The notes beneath the pieces were generated by a model that saw nothing but the letters and a program-made list of their open reading frames with translations, was not told the origin of the DNA and did no database searches. From Chitinophaga varians (GTDB lineage Bacteria > Bacteroidota > Bacteroidia > Chitinophagales > Chitinophagaceae), in NCBI RefSeq assembly GCF_014529945.1, contig NZ_JACVFB010000002.1, positions 62,001 to 126,000 on the forward strand: 64,000 nucleotides of DNA, given 5' to 3'. The translations under genes were made by a program, and so were the position numbers. Below are positions 51,222 to 59,072 of the stretch, piece by piece; position 1 is the stretch's first letter, and each line of letters begins with the position of its first letter.

Positions 51222-53987
51222 ATGGAATACAATTTCAGGGCAATCGAAAAGAAATGGCAACAGCAATGGAAGGAGTCCCACGCTTATAAGGTAAGCAATG
51301 ACAGCCCCAAGCCCAAATGTTATGTGCTGGACATGTTCCCCTACCCTTCCGGGGCAGGTCTGCATGTTGGCCACCCGCTGGGTTATATTGCAACGGACAT
51401 CTATTCACGCTATAAAAGGCTAAAAGGCTTTAACGTGCTGCATCCTATGGGATACGACGCCTTCGGCCTGCCAGCGGAGCAATATGCCCTGGAAACCGGT
51501 CAGCACCCTGCTGTAACCACCGCCCAGAATATCAAAGCGTTCCGGGAGCAGCTGGACAATATCGGCTTTTGTTATGACTGGGACCGCGAGGTAAACACCA
51601 GCGACCCGTCTTACTATAAATGGACCCAATGGATTTTCCTGCAGCTGTTTGAGAGCTGGTACAACCGTATCACCGCGAAAGCAGCGCCCATCAGCACCCT
51701 GACAGCCATCTTCGAACAGGAAGGCAACAGCCGTCATGCCTGCCCGGGTGACCGTCAGCGCACCTTCACCGCTGCTGAATGGAAAAACTACTCCGAAAAA
51801 GAACAACGGGAAGTGCTGATGCAATACCGCCTCGCCTTCCTCGACTACGCCGAAGTGAACTGGTGCGCTGCCCTGGGCACCGTACTGGCCAACGATGAGG
51901 TGATCAACGGCGTGAGTGAACGCGGTGGCTTCCCCGTCGTAAAAAAGAAAATGCGCCAGTGGTTCCTGCGCATCACTGAATATGCCGACCGCCTGCTCAC
52001 CGGCCTCGAAACGGTTCAATTTAGCGATGCCATGAAGGAAATGCAGCGTAACTGGATCGGTAAGAGCCAGGGTGCCGAAGTGACCTTCTCCGTAAAAGGC
52101 TCCGACCATACCATCGAAGTATATACCACCCGCCCGGACACCATCTTCGGTGTGGACTTCGTGGTGATCGCTCCGGAACATGAGCTGATACAACAGATCA
52201 CGTCCCCGGCACAAAAAGCCGAGGTCGAAAAATACCTCGAATACGTACAAAGCCGTTCCGAAAGGGAACGTATGGCAGACGTGAAACAAATCACCGGCTG
52301 CTTTACCGGTGCTTATGCCATCAACCCGCTCAATGGCCGTGAAATACCGGTATGGACCGCGGAATACGTGCTGGCCGGCTATGGCACCGGCGCCGTAATG
52401 GCCGTTCCCTGCGGCGACCAGCGCGACTTTAGCTTCGCCCGCCACTTCAACATCCCCATTACCAACATCATCGGGGATGCCTTCAATGGTGAAGAAGCCA
52501 ATCCCACCAAAGACGCCCAACTGCAAAACAGCGGCTTCCTCGATGGCATGGACATGAAACCTGCCATGGACGCGGTGATCAACAAACTGGAGGAAATGCA
52601 GATCGGCAAGCGCCAGATCAACTTTAAAATGCGTGACGCCGGTTTCAGCCGCCAACGTTACTGGGGCGAGCCCTTCCCGATCGTATTCAAAGACGGAGTG
52701 GCCTACCCGCTGGACGAAAAAGACCTCCCGCTGGAACTCCCGCACGTAGACCAATACAAACCCGGAGAAGAAGGTGAAGGCCCGCTGGCCAATATCACCG
52801 ACTGGGTAAACGTAGCGCCAGACGTAAAACGCGAAACCAACACCATGCCTGGCTACGCCGGCAGCAGCTGGTACTTCCTGCGTTATATGGACCCACACAA
52901 CAACGCCACCTTCGCCGACCGTAAAGCCACCGATTATTGGAATCAGGTGGACGTATACGTAGGCGGCACGGAGCATGCCGTAGGGCACCTGCTCTACTCC
53001 CGCATGTGGACCAAAGCGCTCTATGACCTGGGCCACATCGGATTCGACGAGCCATTCAAGTCACTGATCAATCAGGGTATGATTGGCGGTAGCTCCAGAC
53101 TGGTATATCGCATCCGCGGCACCCAACAGTTCGTTTCCCATGGCCTGAAAGACCAGTACGAAACAGATCCGCTGCACGTAGACGTAAACATCGTAGACGG
53201 CCTGGAACTGGACCTGGAAGCCTTCAAAAAATGGAAAGCCGATTACGCTGACGCCACCTTCATCCTGGAAGATGGGAAATACATCTGCGGCGTACTGCTG
53301 GAAAAAATGAGTAAACGCCTCTTTAATACTGTCAACCCGAACGATCTGGTAAATAAATTCGGCGCCGATACCTTCCGCATGTACGAGATGTTCCTCGGAC
53401 CTGTAGAACAGTCCAAACCATGGGACACCAAAGGCATTGAAGGGGTACACCGTTTCCTGAAGAAGCTGTGGCGCCTGTTCGTTGATGAAAACAAAGGCCT
53501 CATCGTTACCAACGATGCCGCTACACCGGAAGAACTGAAAATATTGCACAAAACCATCAACAAAATTGATGGTGATACCAACAGTTTCTCTTATAATACC
53601 GCTGTCAGCCAGTTTATGATTTGCGTGAACGAACTGGCCACGATGAAATGCAACAAACGCGCGGTACTGGAGCCAGTGCTGATATTGCTCACTCCTTATG
53701 CACCACACTTCGCGGAAGAACTGTGGCATATGTTAGGCAATACCACCAGCATTTTGGACGCTGCCTATCCGGTGTATGACGAAAGCTATACCAAAGAAAG
53801 CACGTTCAACTACCCGATTGCGGTAAACGGTAAAACCCGTACTGAAATGGGCCTCCCGCTGGACGCAGACAACAGCACCCTCGAAAAAGAAGTGCTGGCC
53901 AGCGAAGTGGTACAGAAATGGCTCGATGGTAAACAACCGAAAAAAGTCATCATCGTAAAAGGCAGAATGATCAATGTGGTCATATAA
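51222..53987 (+). CDS. leuS: Leucyl-tRNA synthetase
   Basis: 921 residues. HIGH-type motif H-V-G-H (48-51) after M-F-P-Y-P-S-G, the K-M-S-K-R loop at 695-699, and a C-terminal anticodon-binding region. The editing domain contains T-T-R-P-D-T-I-F-G-V-D near 302-312 and G-T-G-A-V-M near 389-394. It is longer than most bacterial LeuRS (about 860) because of insertions, notably near 150-200, where an additional Cys/His-containing segment follows the first half of the catalytic domain, and another before K-M-S-K-R. It charges all leucine tRNAs, including the tRNA-Leu at 20897. It is monocistronic, with a nested palindrome directly after the stop codon. Confidence 0.95.
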   Translation: MEYNFRAIEKKWQQQWKESHAYKVSNDSPKPKCYVLDMFPYPSGAGLHVGHPLGYIATDIYSRYKRLKGFNVLHPMGYDAFGLPAEQYALETGQHPAVTTAQNIKAFREQLDNIGFCYDWDREVNTSDPSYYKWTQWIFLQLFESWYNRITAKAAPISTLTAIFEQEGNSRHACPGDRQRTFTAAEWKNYSEKEQREVLMQYRLAFLDYAEVNWCAALGTVLANDEVINGVSERGGFPVVKKKMRQWFLRITEYADRLLTGLETVQFSDAMKEMQRNWIGKSQGAEVTFSVKGSDHTIEVYTTRPDTIFGVDFVVIAPEHELIQQITSPAQKAEVEKYLEYVQSRSERERMADVKQITGCFTGAYAINPLNGREIPVWTAEYVLAGYGTGAVMAVPCGDQRDFSFARHFNIPITNIIGDAFNGEEANPTKDAQLQNSGFLDGMDMKPAMDAVINKLEEMQIGKRQINFKMRDAGFSRQRYWGEPFPIVFKDGVAYPLDEKDLPLELPHVDQYKPGEEGEGPLANITDWVNVAPDVKRETNTMPGYAGSSWYFLRYMDPHNNATFADRKATDYWNQVDVYVGGTEHAVGHLLYSRMWTKALYDLGHIGFDEPFKSLINQGMIGGSSRLVYRIRGTQQFVSHGLKDQYETDPLHVDVNIVDGLELDLEAFKKWKADYADATFILEDGKYICGVLLEKMSKRLFNTVNPNDLVNKFGADTFRMYEMFLGPVEQSKPWDTKGIEGVHRFLKKLWRLFVDENKGLIVTNDAATPEELKILHKTINKIDGDTNSFSYNTAVSQFMICVNELATMKCNKRAVLEPVLILLTPYAPHFAEELWHMLGNTTSILDAAYPVYDESYTKESTFNYPIAVNGKTRTEMGLPLDADNSTLEKEVLASEVVQKWLDGKQPKKVIIVKGRMINVVI

Positions 53988-53992
53988 TATTT

Positions 53993-54124
53993 AGGGATTT
54001 TCTGATGTACGATTTTTTGATTTTCGTAGATAGATAAAAGCGAAGACCAAAGCGAGTTTTACCACGCGCTTTGGTCTTCGCTCTTTTATTTGCAAAATCA
54101 AAAAATCCTACATCCAAAAATCCT
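53993..54124. repeat. Nested palindrome between leuS and a convergent membrane-protein gene
   Basis: Inner arms ATAAAAGCGAAGACCAAAGCG (54034-54054) and their complement (54067-54089) differ by a 2-base bulge. Outer arms, about 31 bp each (53993-54024 and 54094-54124), are inverted copies with roughly three mismatches, built of 8-bp words such as ATTTTTTG and AAAATCCT. The element starts 5 bp after the leuS stop and its last base is the first base of the convergent stop codon, so it is the whole gap. Likely bidirectional terminator or 3'-end structure. Confidence 0.83.
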
Positions 54125-54381
54125 CAGATCAATATCCATCCGGTGATAAACGCCACCAGCATAATGATAAACCCTGATAATAACAATGCCAGCCCTTCTT
54201 CCCGGTCTTCCGATATGAGCAGCATCACGCCTACAATACCATAAGCCAATACCAGCAAACCCAGCAGTATGCCTGCCGGTTCCAGGTTATCTCCTCTGCC
54301 AATACCTAACGCAGTGAGAAAAATCAGCAGTGGTATTATTGTAAGGTAACCGGTTTTCCACCAGAAGTTGCGCATAAGCAT
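54124..54381 (-). CDS. Small three-helix membrane protein (copy 1)
   Basis: 85 residues with three hydrophobic segments (about 11-25, 34-56, 63-84). No recognisable family. It has the same helix plan and length as the neighbouring 88-residue product, with which it shares the pattern helix, short acidic loop with G-x-G, helix, loop, glycine-rich helix, so the two may be distant paralogues. Start at 54381, with an alternative ATG at 54375. It is last in a four-gene minus-strand cluster with an Lgt-like protein and a radical SAM protein, 15 bp after the previous gene. The function is unknown. Confidence 0.7.
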   Translation of the reverse strand: MLMRNFWWKTGYLTIIPLLIFLTALGIGRGDNLEPAGILLGLLVLAYGIVGVMLLISEDREEGLALLLSGFIIMLVAFITGWILI

Positions 54382-54396
54382 CGTTTTTAAACATCG

Positions 54397-54663
54397 CTAA
54401 TGAAGCCCTGCCATGATAAGTCCGCAGGTAGACAAACCCACCACCATAATAATACCGGCAGCCAATACCATGGCTTTACCTGCTTCTGCGCCAGCCTTGG
54501 AGAATATCGCCAGAATACAGCCTACGACCAGATACGAAGGTACCACCAATAACAGCAGCAAGCCTGCGCCCACAATCCCCTCATCACCCGTAATAGCCAT
54601 CACTAAAGCAATTGATAGCGGTATACCCAACAACCACAACAGCTTTTGAACAAAAGGTTTCAT
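54397..54663 (-). CDS. Small three-helix membrane protein (copy 2)
   Basis: 88 residues with three hydrophobic segments (about 8-24, 30-54, 65-86). The loop between the first two reads T-G-D-E-G-I-V-G-A-G, and the equivalent loop of the 85-residue neighbour is G-R-G-D-N-L-E-P-A-G. It has no family I recognise. It starts 9 bp after the radical SAM gene and is followed 15 bp later by the second small gene, so all are likely cotranscribed. It may form a membrane subunit or anchor for the radical SAM/Lgt-like pair (inference). Confidence 0.7.
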   Translation of the reverse strand: MKPFVQKLLWLLGIPLSIALVMAITGDEGIVGAGLLLLLVVPSYLVVGCILAIFSKAGAEAGKAMVLAAGIIMVVGLSTCGLIMAGLH

Positions 54664-54672
54664 ATATAACGT

Positions 54673-56079
54673 TTATGACTGAACGGATGCTCTTTCTTCC
54701 TGTAATGTTTTCAAATATGCTTCTTTATCATCTCTATAAAACAGGTTCATGGTCTCAAACGGAATGATCCTGCCATCTTTATGTACAATATGCACACAGG
54801 ATTTTTTGATAGCGCGTACATCAAAGTCATACGCATCAATAAACCGCATGATCACAATCCGGAAAAGATTGTTGTAATCCAGTCCGGGCGCCTGTACCTG
54901 TGGCAGGCAACACAATAAAGACTGCATATCACAGGCCGCCGCATCAGTGGAAATACCGGTACTGAAAATTTTCAGTACGTGCTGATGCAGTTTTTCATCC
55001 TGTTCATATACGATGGTGTTTTTACTATTGTTCAGCAGCACGGCCGGATCTACAAAACGGGTGAGCGGGAATACTTTCCCGTCTATTTTCAGCGCGTAGG
55101 CCATGGCCAGTGCATCCGGATTACAAGGCACCGGAATAATATCATGCGCATTGAAGATGGGTGACTGCTCCAGTATACGCTGACGTACTTCCGTCAGCGT
55201 TATACGGTCGGTAGCCGGATCAAAATCATCCGTACGACCCGCCACCTGTACCGGTTGAAAGGTAACCCCTCTCACACACGGTTGCTGCAGGGCATATTCA
55301 ATGATACTACCCATTTCATCTTCATTGACACCACGTTGTAACGTTACCACCAGCGTAGTGCTGAGATTTACCTCATTCAGGTTTTCCAGCGCCTGTTTCC
55401 TGATATCGGTCAGATCTTTTCCCCGCATACGTTCCAGCGCTTCCGGCCGGAAAGAATCGAACTGCAGGTATACTTCGAAATCAGGCATATAGGTAGCCAG
55501 GCGGGCAGTAAATTCTTTATCTTTCGCAATCCGTACACCGTTGGTATTGATCATCAGATGGCGGATAGGCTTACGTTTGGCGATATCAAGTATTTCGAAG
55601 AACTGCGGATGAATTGTCGGTTCGCCGCCACTGAGCTGGATCACGTCGGGCTGCCCTTCGTTGGCCACCACAATGTCCAGCATCTGTTCTATCTCTTCCA
55701 GCGTGCGGTGCCGTCCGTAATGAGGCGAAGACATGGCATAACAGGTAGGACAGGTGAGGTTGCAACGATCGGTCACCTCTATCACGGAAAGGCAGGAATG
55801 CTGCTCATGGTCCTGGCAAAGCCCGCAGTCATACGGACAGCCATAATGTGTACGGGTATTGGTTTTGAGCGGTGCTTCCGATGGTTTGTTATAGTTGCGG
55901 GTGTTTTTATAATAGTCGATGTCTGTAGCGATGAGCACTTTTTCTCTTCCGTGTGTGGGACAGTTTTTCACCATAAACACCTTGTTATCTTCAAATATAA
56001 CTTTCGCGTCTACACGTCGCAGACAGGTGCTACAGATACTTACCGTAAAGTCGTAGTACGTATAATTTTTCTCAGGCAT
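54673..56079 (-). CDS. Radical SAM protein resembling the MJ0619/tetraether-synthase family
   Basis: 468 residues from the ATG at 56079; a TTG at 56091 is an alternative. The [4Fe-4S]-SAM site is C-N-L-T-C-P-T-C (Cys106, Cys110, Cys113), with G-G-E at 151-153. Before it come two cysteine groups: Cys16, Cys19 and Cys40 with P-T-H-G, and G-C-P-Y-D-C-G-L-C (Cys81, Cys85, Cys88). The C-terminus has S-C-V-H-I-V then G-R-I-I-P-F. This layout matches, from memory, methanogen MJ0619-type proteins, which include the enzyme joining lipid tails into tetraether lipids. The bacterial substrate is unknown. Its start codon overlaps the Lgt-like gene by 8 bp (ATGCCTGA), so the two are translationally coupled. 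An acyl or alkyl lipid is the favoured target, by inference. Confidence 0.85.
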   Translation of the reverse strand: MPEKNYTYYDFTVSICSTCLRRVDAKVIFEDNKVFMVKNCPTHGREKVLIATDIDYYKNTRNYNKPSEAPLKTNTRTHYGCPYDCGLCQDHEQHSCLSVIEVTDRCNLTCPTCYAMSSPHYGRHRTLEEIEQMLDIVVANEGQPDVIQLSGGEPTIHPQFFEILDIAKRKPIRHLMINTNGVRIAKDKEFTARLATYMPDFEVYLQFDSFRPEALERMRGKDLTDIRKQALENLNEVNLSTTLVVTLQRGVNEDEMGSIIEYALQQPCVRGVTFQPVQVAGRTDDFDPATDRITLTEVRQRILEQSPIFNAHDIIPVPCNPDALAMAYALKIDGKVFPLTRFVDPAVLLNNSKNTIVYEQDEKLHQHVLKIFSTGISTDAAACDMQSLLCCLPQVQAPGLDYNNLFRIVIMRFIDAYDFDVRAIKKSCVHIVHKDGRIIPFETMNLFYRDDKEAYLKTLQEERASVQS

Positions 56080-56854
56080 ATTGTTTCTCAATTAATCGTG
56101 ATGGGAAAATAATAACGGGCGCGTAATAAATCAGTGCGGCCAGACAGGCCAGTTGTATGGAGCCAAGGCCAAAAGCGAACCGATAGCCTGGCTTGATAAA
56201 ATCGAGTAAAAACCGAAACAATAAATATCCGATCATGAATAGTTGAAAGCGGGCGCCGCTAACCAGCGTGTAACGCCGGCTGATCATACGCAGGAGCTGC
56301 CATAGCAGCAACAGGAACACAATTTCATACAAAGCCACCGGGTGCCGTAGCAGGCCATCTCCCAAATTCATCCCCCAGGGCAAGGTAGTAGGCACACCGT
56401 AGGTTTCTTCATACACTCCCATGCTGAAACAGCCAATACGGCCGATGATCATGGCCAATATCAGCGGATAGGTAAACAGGTCGCCGGTCGACTGTCGTTC
56501 TCCTACCAGCTTTTTAATGGTTTCCACCCCTATCAATCCGCCTACCAGTCCACCTACAATGGTTTTATTCTGGTAGATATATAGCAACGCGTTATCTGCA
56601 TGCAACAGCGCGGGCGGGTTCTCCAGTGCCCCCAGCAGACGGCTGCCCAGCAAAGCGCCGAAGGTAGCGCCAATAACAGCCCAGATGCGGTTGTTACTAT
56701 CTACCCGATCGCCCTGGCGGCGCCGCAGGAAAAGGAAATACCGGAAACCGATGAACATACCCAGCGTTTCCGTTATCACATGCAACGGAAGATGAAGAGA
56801 AGCAACAGACACATAGACAGGATACACCACGGGGTAACTGATTATTTTATACAC
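56072..56854 (-). CDS. Divergent Lgt-family membrane protein
   Basis: 260 residues starting at GTG (56854). The next in-frame Met is residue 33, too late. Seven or so membrane segments. The Lgt fold is recognisable: I-V-G-G-L-V-G near 99-105, G-R-I-G-C-F near 138-143, L-P-W-G-M near 158-162, R-H-P-V-A-L-Y-E near 170-177 and F-R-F-L-L-D-F near 213-219. Two positions said to be essential in E. coli Lgt are changed: His before G-G is Val100, and Asn of R-I-G-N-F is Cys142, while Arg139 and Arg214 remain. It is therefore unlikely to be the housekeeping prolipoprotein transferase. Its coupling to the radical SAM gene suggests a distinct phospholipid-handling role. Confidence 0.82.
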   Translation of the reverse strand: MYKIISYPVVYPVYVSVASLHLPLHVITETLGMFIGFRYFLFLRRRQGDRVDSNNRIWAVIGATFGALLGSRLLGALENPPALLHADNALLYIYQNKTIVGGLVGGLIGVETIKKLVGERQSTGDLFTYPLILAMIIGRIGCFSMGVYEETYGVPTTLPWGMNLGDGLLRHPVALYEIVFLLLLWQLLRMISRRYTLVSGARFQLFMIGYLLFRFLLDFIKPGYRFAFGLGSIQLACLAALIYYAPVIIFPSRLIEKQYA

Positions 56855-56898
56855 AAATTAATATTTATATTTAGATGTACAGTTTAAGCTGACAAAAT

Positions 56899-57588
56899 AT
56901 GTTACAGGAGGTATTAAAACAACATCTATCCACCTTCCAACCGGTGATCACGCTGCTTCATCCCGACGAACAGCTGCTGGTCATGGATTTTACGGCCAAC
57001 AATACTACCCTCACCAAACCTGTCCTGAACAATATAGACCGGTTCTGCCGCTACATTACCCAAACCCTGGCCTCCGGCGGTTGCCGGCTGGGCATCGGTG
57101 GTTATAACGAACATCGCACCATCTATGCTGTCAGCCCTCATTTTGATGCCGGAGAAGAGCCACGCAGGCTGCATCTGGGCATCGATATATGGGGCCCTTC
57201 CGGCACGCCGGTGTCTGCACCGCTCAACGGCCACGTGCATAGTTTCCGTTTCAATGACCACTTCGGGGACTATGGCGCGACCATCATCCTGCAACATCAA
57301 CTGGACGGTTATACGTTTCACACGCTATACGGGCACCTTAGTATCTCCAACCTGCAAGGCCTCTACGAAAAGATGCCCATCGCCGCCGGGCAACAGTTTG
57401 CCTGGTTCGGTACCCCTTCCGAAAATGGTGGCTGGCCTCCCCATCTGCATTTTCAGATCGTGACAGATATGATGCATTACCGTGGTGACTATCCCGGCGT
57501 ATGCCGCTACAGTGAGCGCGACAAATACCTGCAAAATTGCCCGGACCCCGATCTTATCCTACAGCTAAACCGTAATACGCACGGATAA
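56899..57588 (+). CDS. M23-type metallopeptidase without signal peptide
   Basis: 229 residues. LytM/M23 zinc ligands are seen as H-L-G-I-D (His92, Asp96) and H-L-H (His182, His184), with Y-G-H-L near 144-147. The domain begins only after a 90-residue unfamiliar N-terminal part and no signal peptide or membrane segment is present. M23 enzymes normally cut peptidoglycan peptides outside the cytoplasm, so either export is unusual or the protein acts on another substrate. It is divergent from the Lgt-like gene, with 44 bp between starts, and may share its control region. The stop codon overlaps the A-run of the SusD terminator. Confidence 0.82.
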   Translation: MLQEVLKQHLSTFQPVITLLHPDEQLLVMDFTANNTTLTKPVLNNIDRFCRYITQTLASGGCRLGIGGYNEHRTIYAVSPHFDAGEEPRRLHLGIDIWGPSGTPVSAPLNGHVHSFRFNDHFGDYGATIILQHQLDGYTFHTLYGHLSISNLQGLYEKMPIAAGQQFAWFGTPSENGGWPPHLHFQIVTDMMHYRGDYPGVCRYSERDKYLQNCPDPDLILQLNRNTHG

Positions 57589-57618
57589 AAAAAGGCCGCC
57601 GGTAAATACCGGCGACCT
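57587..57618 (-). terminator. Rho-independent terminator of the SusC/SusD operon
   Basis: On the minus strand an 11-bp stem, AGGTCGCCGGT (57618-57608) and ACCGGCGGCCT (57603-57593) with one mismatch or wobble and a 4-base loop, is followed by seven T (57593-57587). It lies 28 bp beyond the SusD stop and overlaps the stop codon of the convergent M23 gene. Confidence 0.83.
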
Positions 57619-57645
57619 GCTTTCGATGGTTGGTTTTAGTTTTTC

Positions 57646-59046
57646 CTATTTCGAGTTTTGCTGTAAAGACTTGTTGTAAGCCAGCGCTTTCACAGAAAAA
57701 GGCATGATCCACATGAGCGACTCCGGCTTGATGGAATAGGTATTCGTCCCCTCCATTTTAGTGATGGTAGCCTTATACTGTGGGTCATTATTGAAGCGGC
57801 GATAAGTAAGGTAAGGCAAACCCGTGCCCCGGTATTCACATAACAGGTCACGACGTATCAGGCGGATAGCTTCATCAGCCGTAGCAGCGGTTACATCGCT
57901 ATAAACAGTCGGCAATATACGTTTGCGGCGAACGGTATTCAGTGCAGTCATCGCTTCGGCCACCTTACCGCCACGTGCCAGGCATTCTGCTTTCACATAA
58001 TACATCTCCGGCGTCCGGATACCTCCTGCGTTCACATTATCCGTTCTTCTGTAAGCCCAGAGCGTTTCCCCATTAGCACCGGTGCTGCGGGGGGCCAGGT
58101 TCACCAACCGACGTACATCACCGTTGTCAAACTGTGCAGAATCTGCATAACGCACAGAAGAAGCATAAAAGCCCTGATTCTGCACAATGCTGCTACCGTA
58201 ATGGAAAATGTAATTCTCCGGACTGGTAAATTCAAACTTCGGTACGGTAACAGAGGTCACCGGCTTATCAAATATCGCTTTGTTCTCATTGTAATATCCG
58301 ATATAGTCAAACAGCGCACTGTTTTCAGCAAGGGCCTGATCAGCAAAAGCCGCTGCTTCGCTGTAGTGTTGCATGAACAGATGTACCCGGGAAAGAAAAG
58401 CATAACCAGCGCCTTTGCTGGCGTAGTAGCCATTCTCCGCTACTTTAGGCAGGTCCGGCAAGGCAGCATTCACATCTTTCAGGATAAAATCATAAATCTG
58501 CTGCACCGACAACTGTTTCGGCTGATCTTCCGTATCACCGCTGATATTAAACGGTACACCCGGATCAGTGGCGGCGGTAGCCGCATCATACATTTTAGCG
58601 TAGGAAGTAATCAGGTAGAAATACAACATACTGCGGCCGATACGTGCCTGCGCTACCAGCTGGGCCTTTTCCGCGGTGCTGCCGGTAGTGGCATTGGGCA
58701 CATTGTTCACCAAAGTATTATAGATAAAAATACCACTGTACGCGCCGTTATATGCGGCATCGTCCACCACCAGCTCCGCACGGCTCTTATCTTCCTGCCA
58801 GTTGAAATTGATGGTAGTGAGATTGATCGCCACCTGTTGTTGCAATGGCGTATAAAATTCGTTGGCTACTACTGCCTGATTGGTATAGTCGAAAGTATGA
58901 GCAGCTTTGCTTTCCATCAAAGGTTTGTAATCTGCCAGTGTCTGCGGGATTTTCTCTCCCTTAGGCACTATTTCGAGGTATTTTTTACAGCCGGCAGCGC
59001 CTATCATCAGGCTTCCTCCCAAAACAAACGGCATGATCTTTTTCAT
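57646..59046 (-). CDS. SusD/RagB-family nutrient-binding lipoprotein
   Basis: 466 residues from the ATG at 59046 (K-K-I-M-P-F). The frame from 59073 would add nine residues with no signal-like character. The lipobox G-A-A-G-C gives an outer-membrane lipoprotein. The helical SusD fold is supported by Y-L-E-I-V-P-K-G-E after the Cys, R-I-G-R-S-M-L-Y-F-Y near 147-156 and the C-terminal R-R-D-L-L-C-E-Y-R-G-T-G-L-P-Y. It caps the SusC channel and captures an oligosaccharide or peptide ligand. No glycoside hydrolase, sulfatase or peptidase gene accompanies it, so the substrate cannot be guessed. Confidence 0.9.
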   Translation of the reverse strand: MKKIMPFVLGGSLMIGAAGCKKYLEIVPKGEKIPQTLADYKPLMESKAAHTFDYTNQAVVANEFYTPLQQQVAINLTTINFNWQEDKSRAELVVDDAAYNGAYSGIFIYNTLVNNVPNATTGSTAEKAQLVAQARIGRSMLYFYLITSYAKMYDAATAATDPGVPFNISGDTEDQPKQLSVQQIYDFILKDVNAALPDLPKVAENGYYASKGAGYAFLSRVHLFMQHYSEAAAFADQALAENSALFDYIGYYNENKAIFDKPVTSVTVPKFEFTSPENYIFHYGSSIVQNQGFYASSVRYADSAQFDNGDVRRLVNLAPRSTGANGETLWAYRRTDNVNAGGIRTPEMYYVKAECLARGGKVAEAMTALNTVRRKRILPTVYSDVTAATADEAIRLIRRDLLCEYRGTGLPYLTYRRFNNDPQYKATITKMEGTNTYSIKPESLMWIMPFSVKALAYNKSLQQNSK

Positions 59047-59072
59047 ATACATATCTTTTGTGCTGATGATCA

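Noticed and set aside
51420..53036. 538-codon minus-strand frame opposite leuS
   Set aside because: Long only because of codon bias in leuS; its translation has no motif and the plus strand encodes an unmistakable synthetase.
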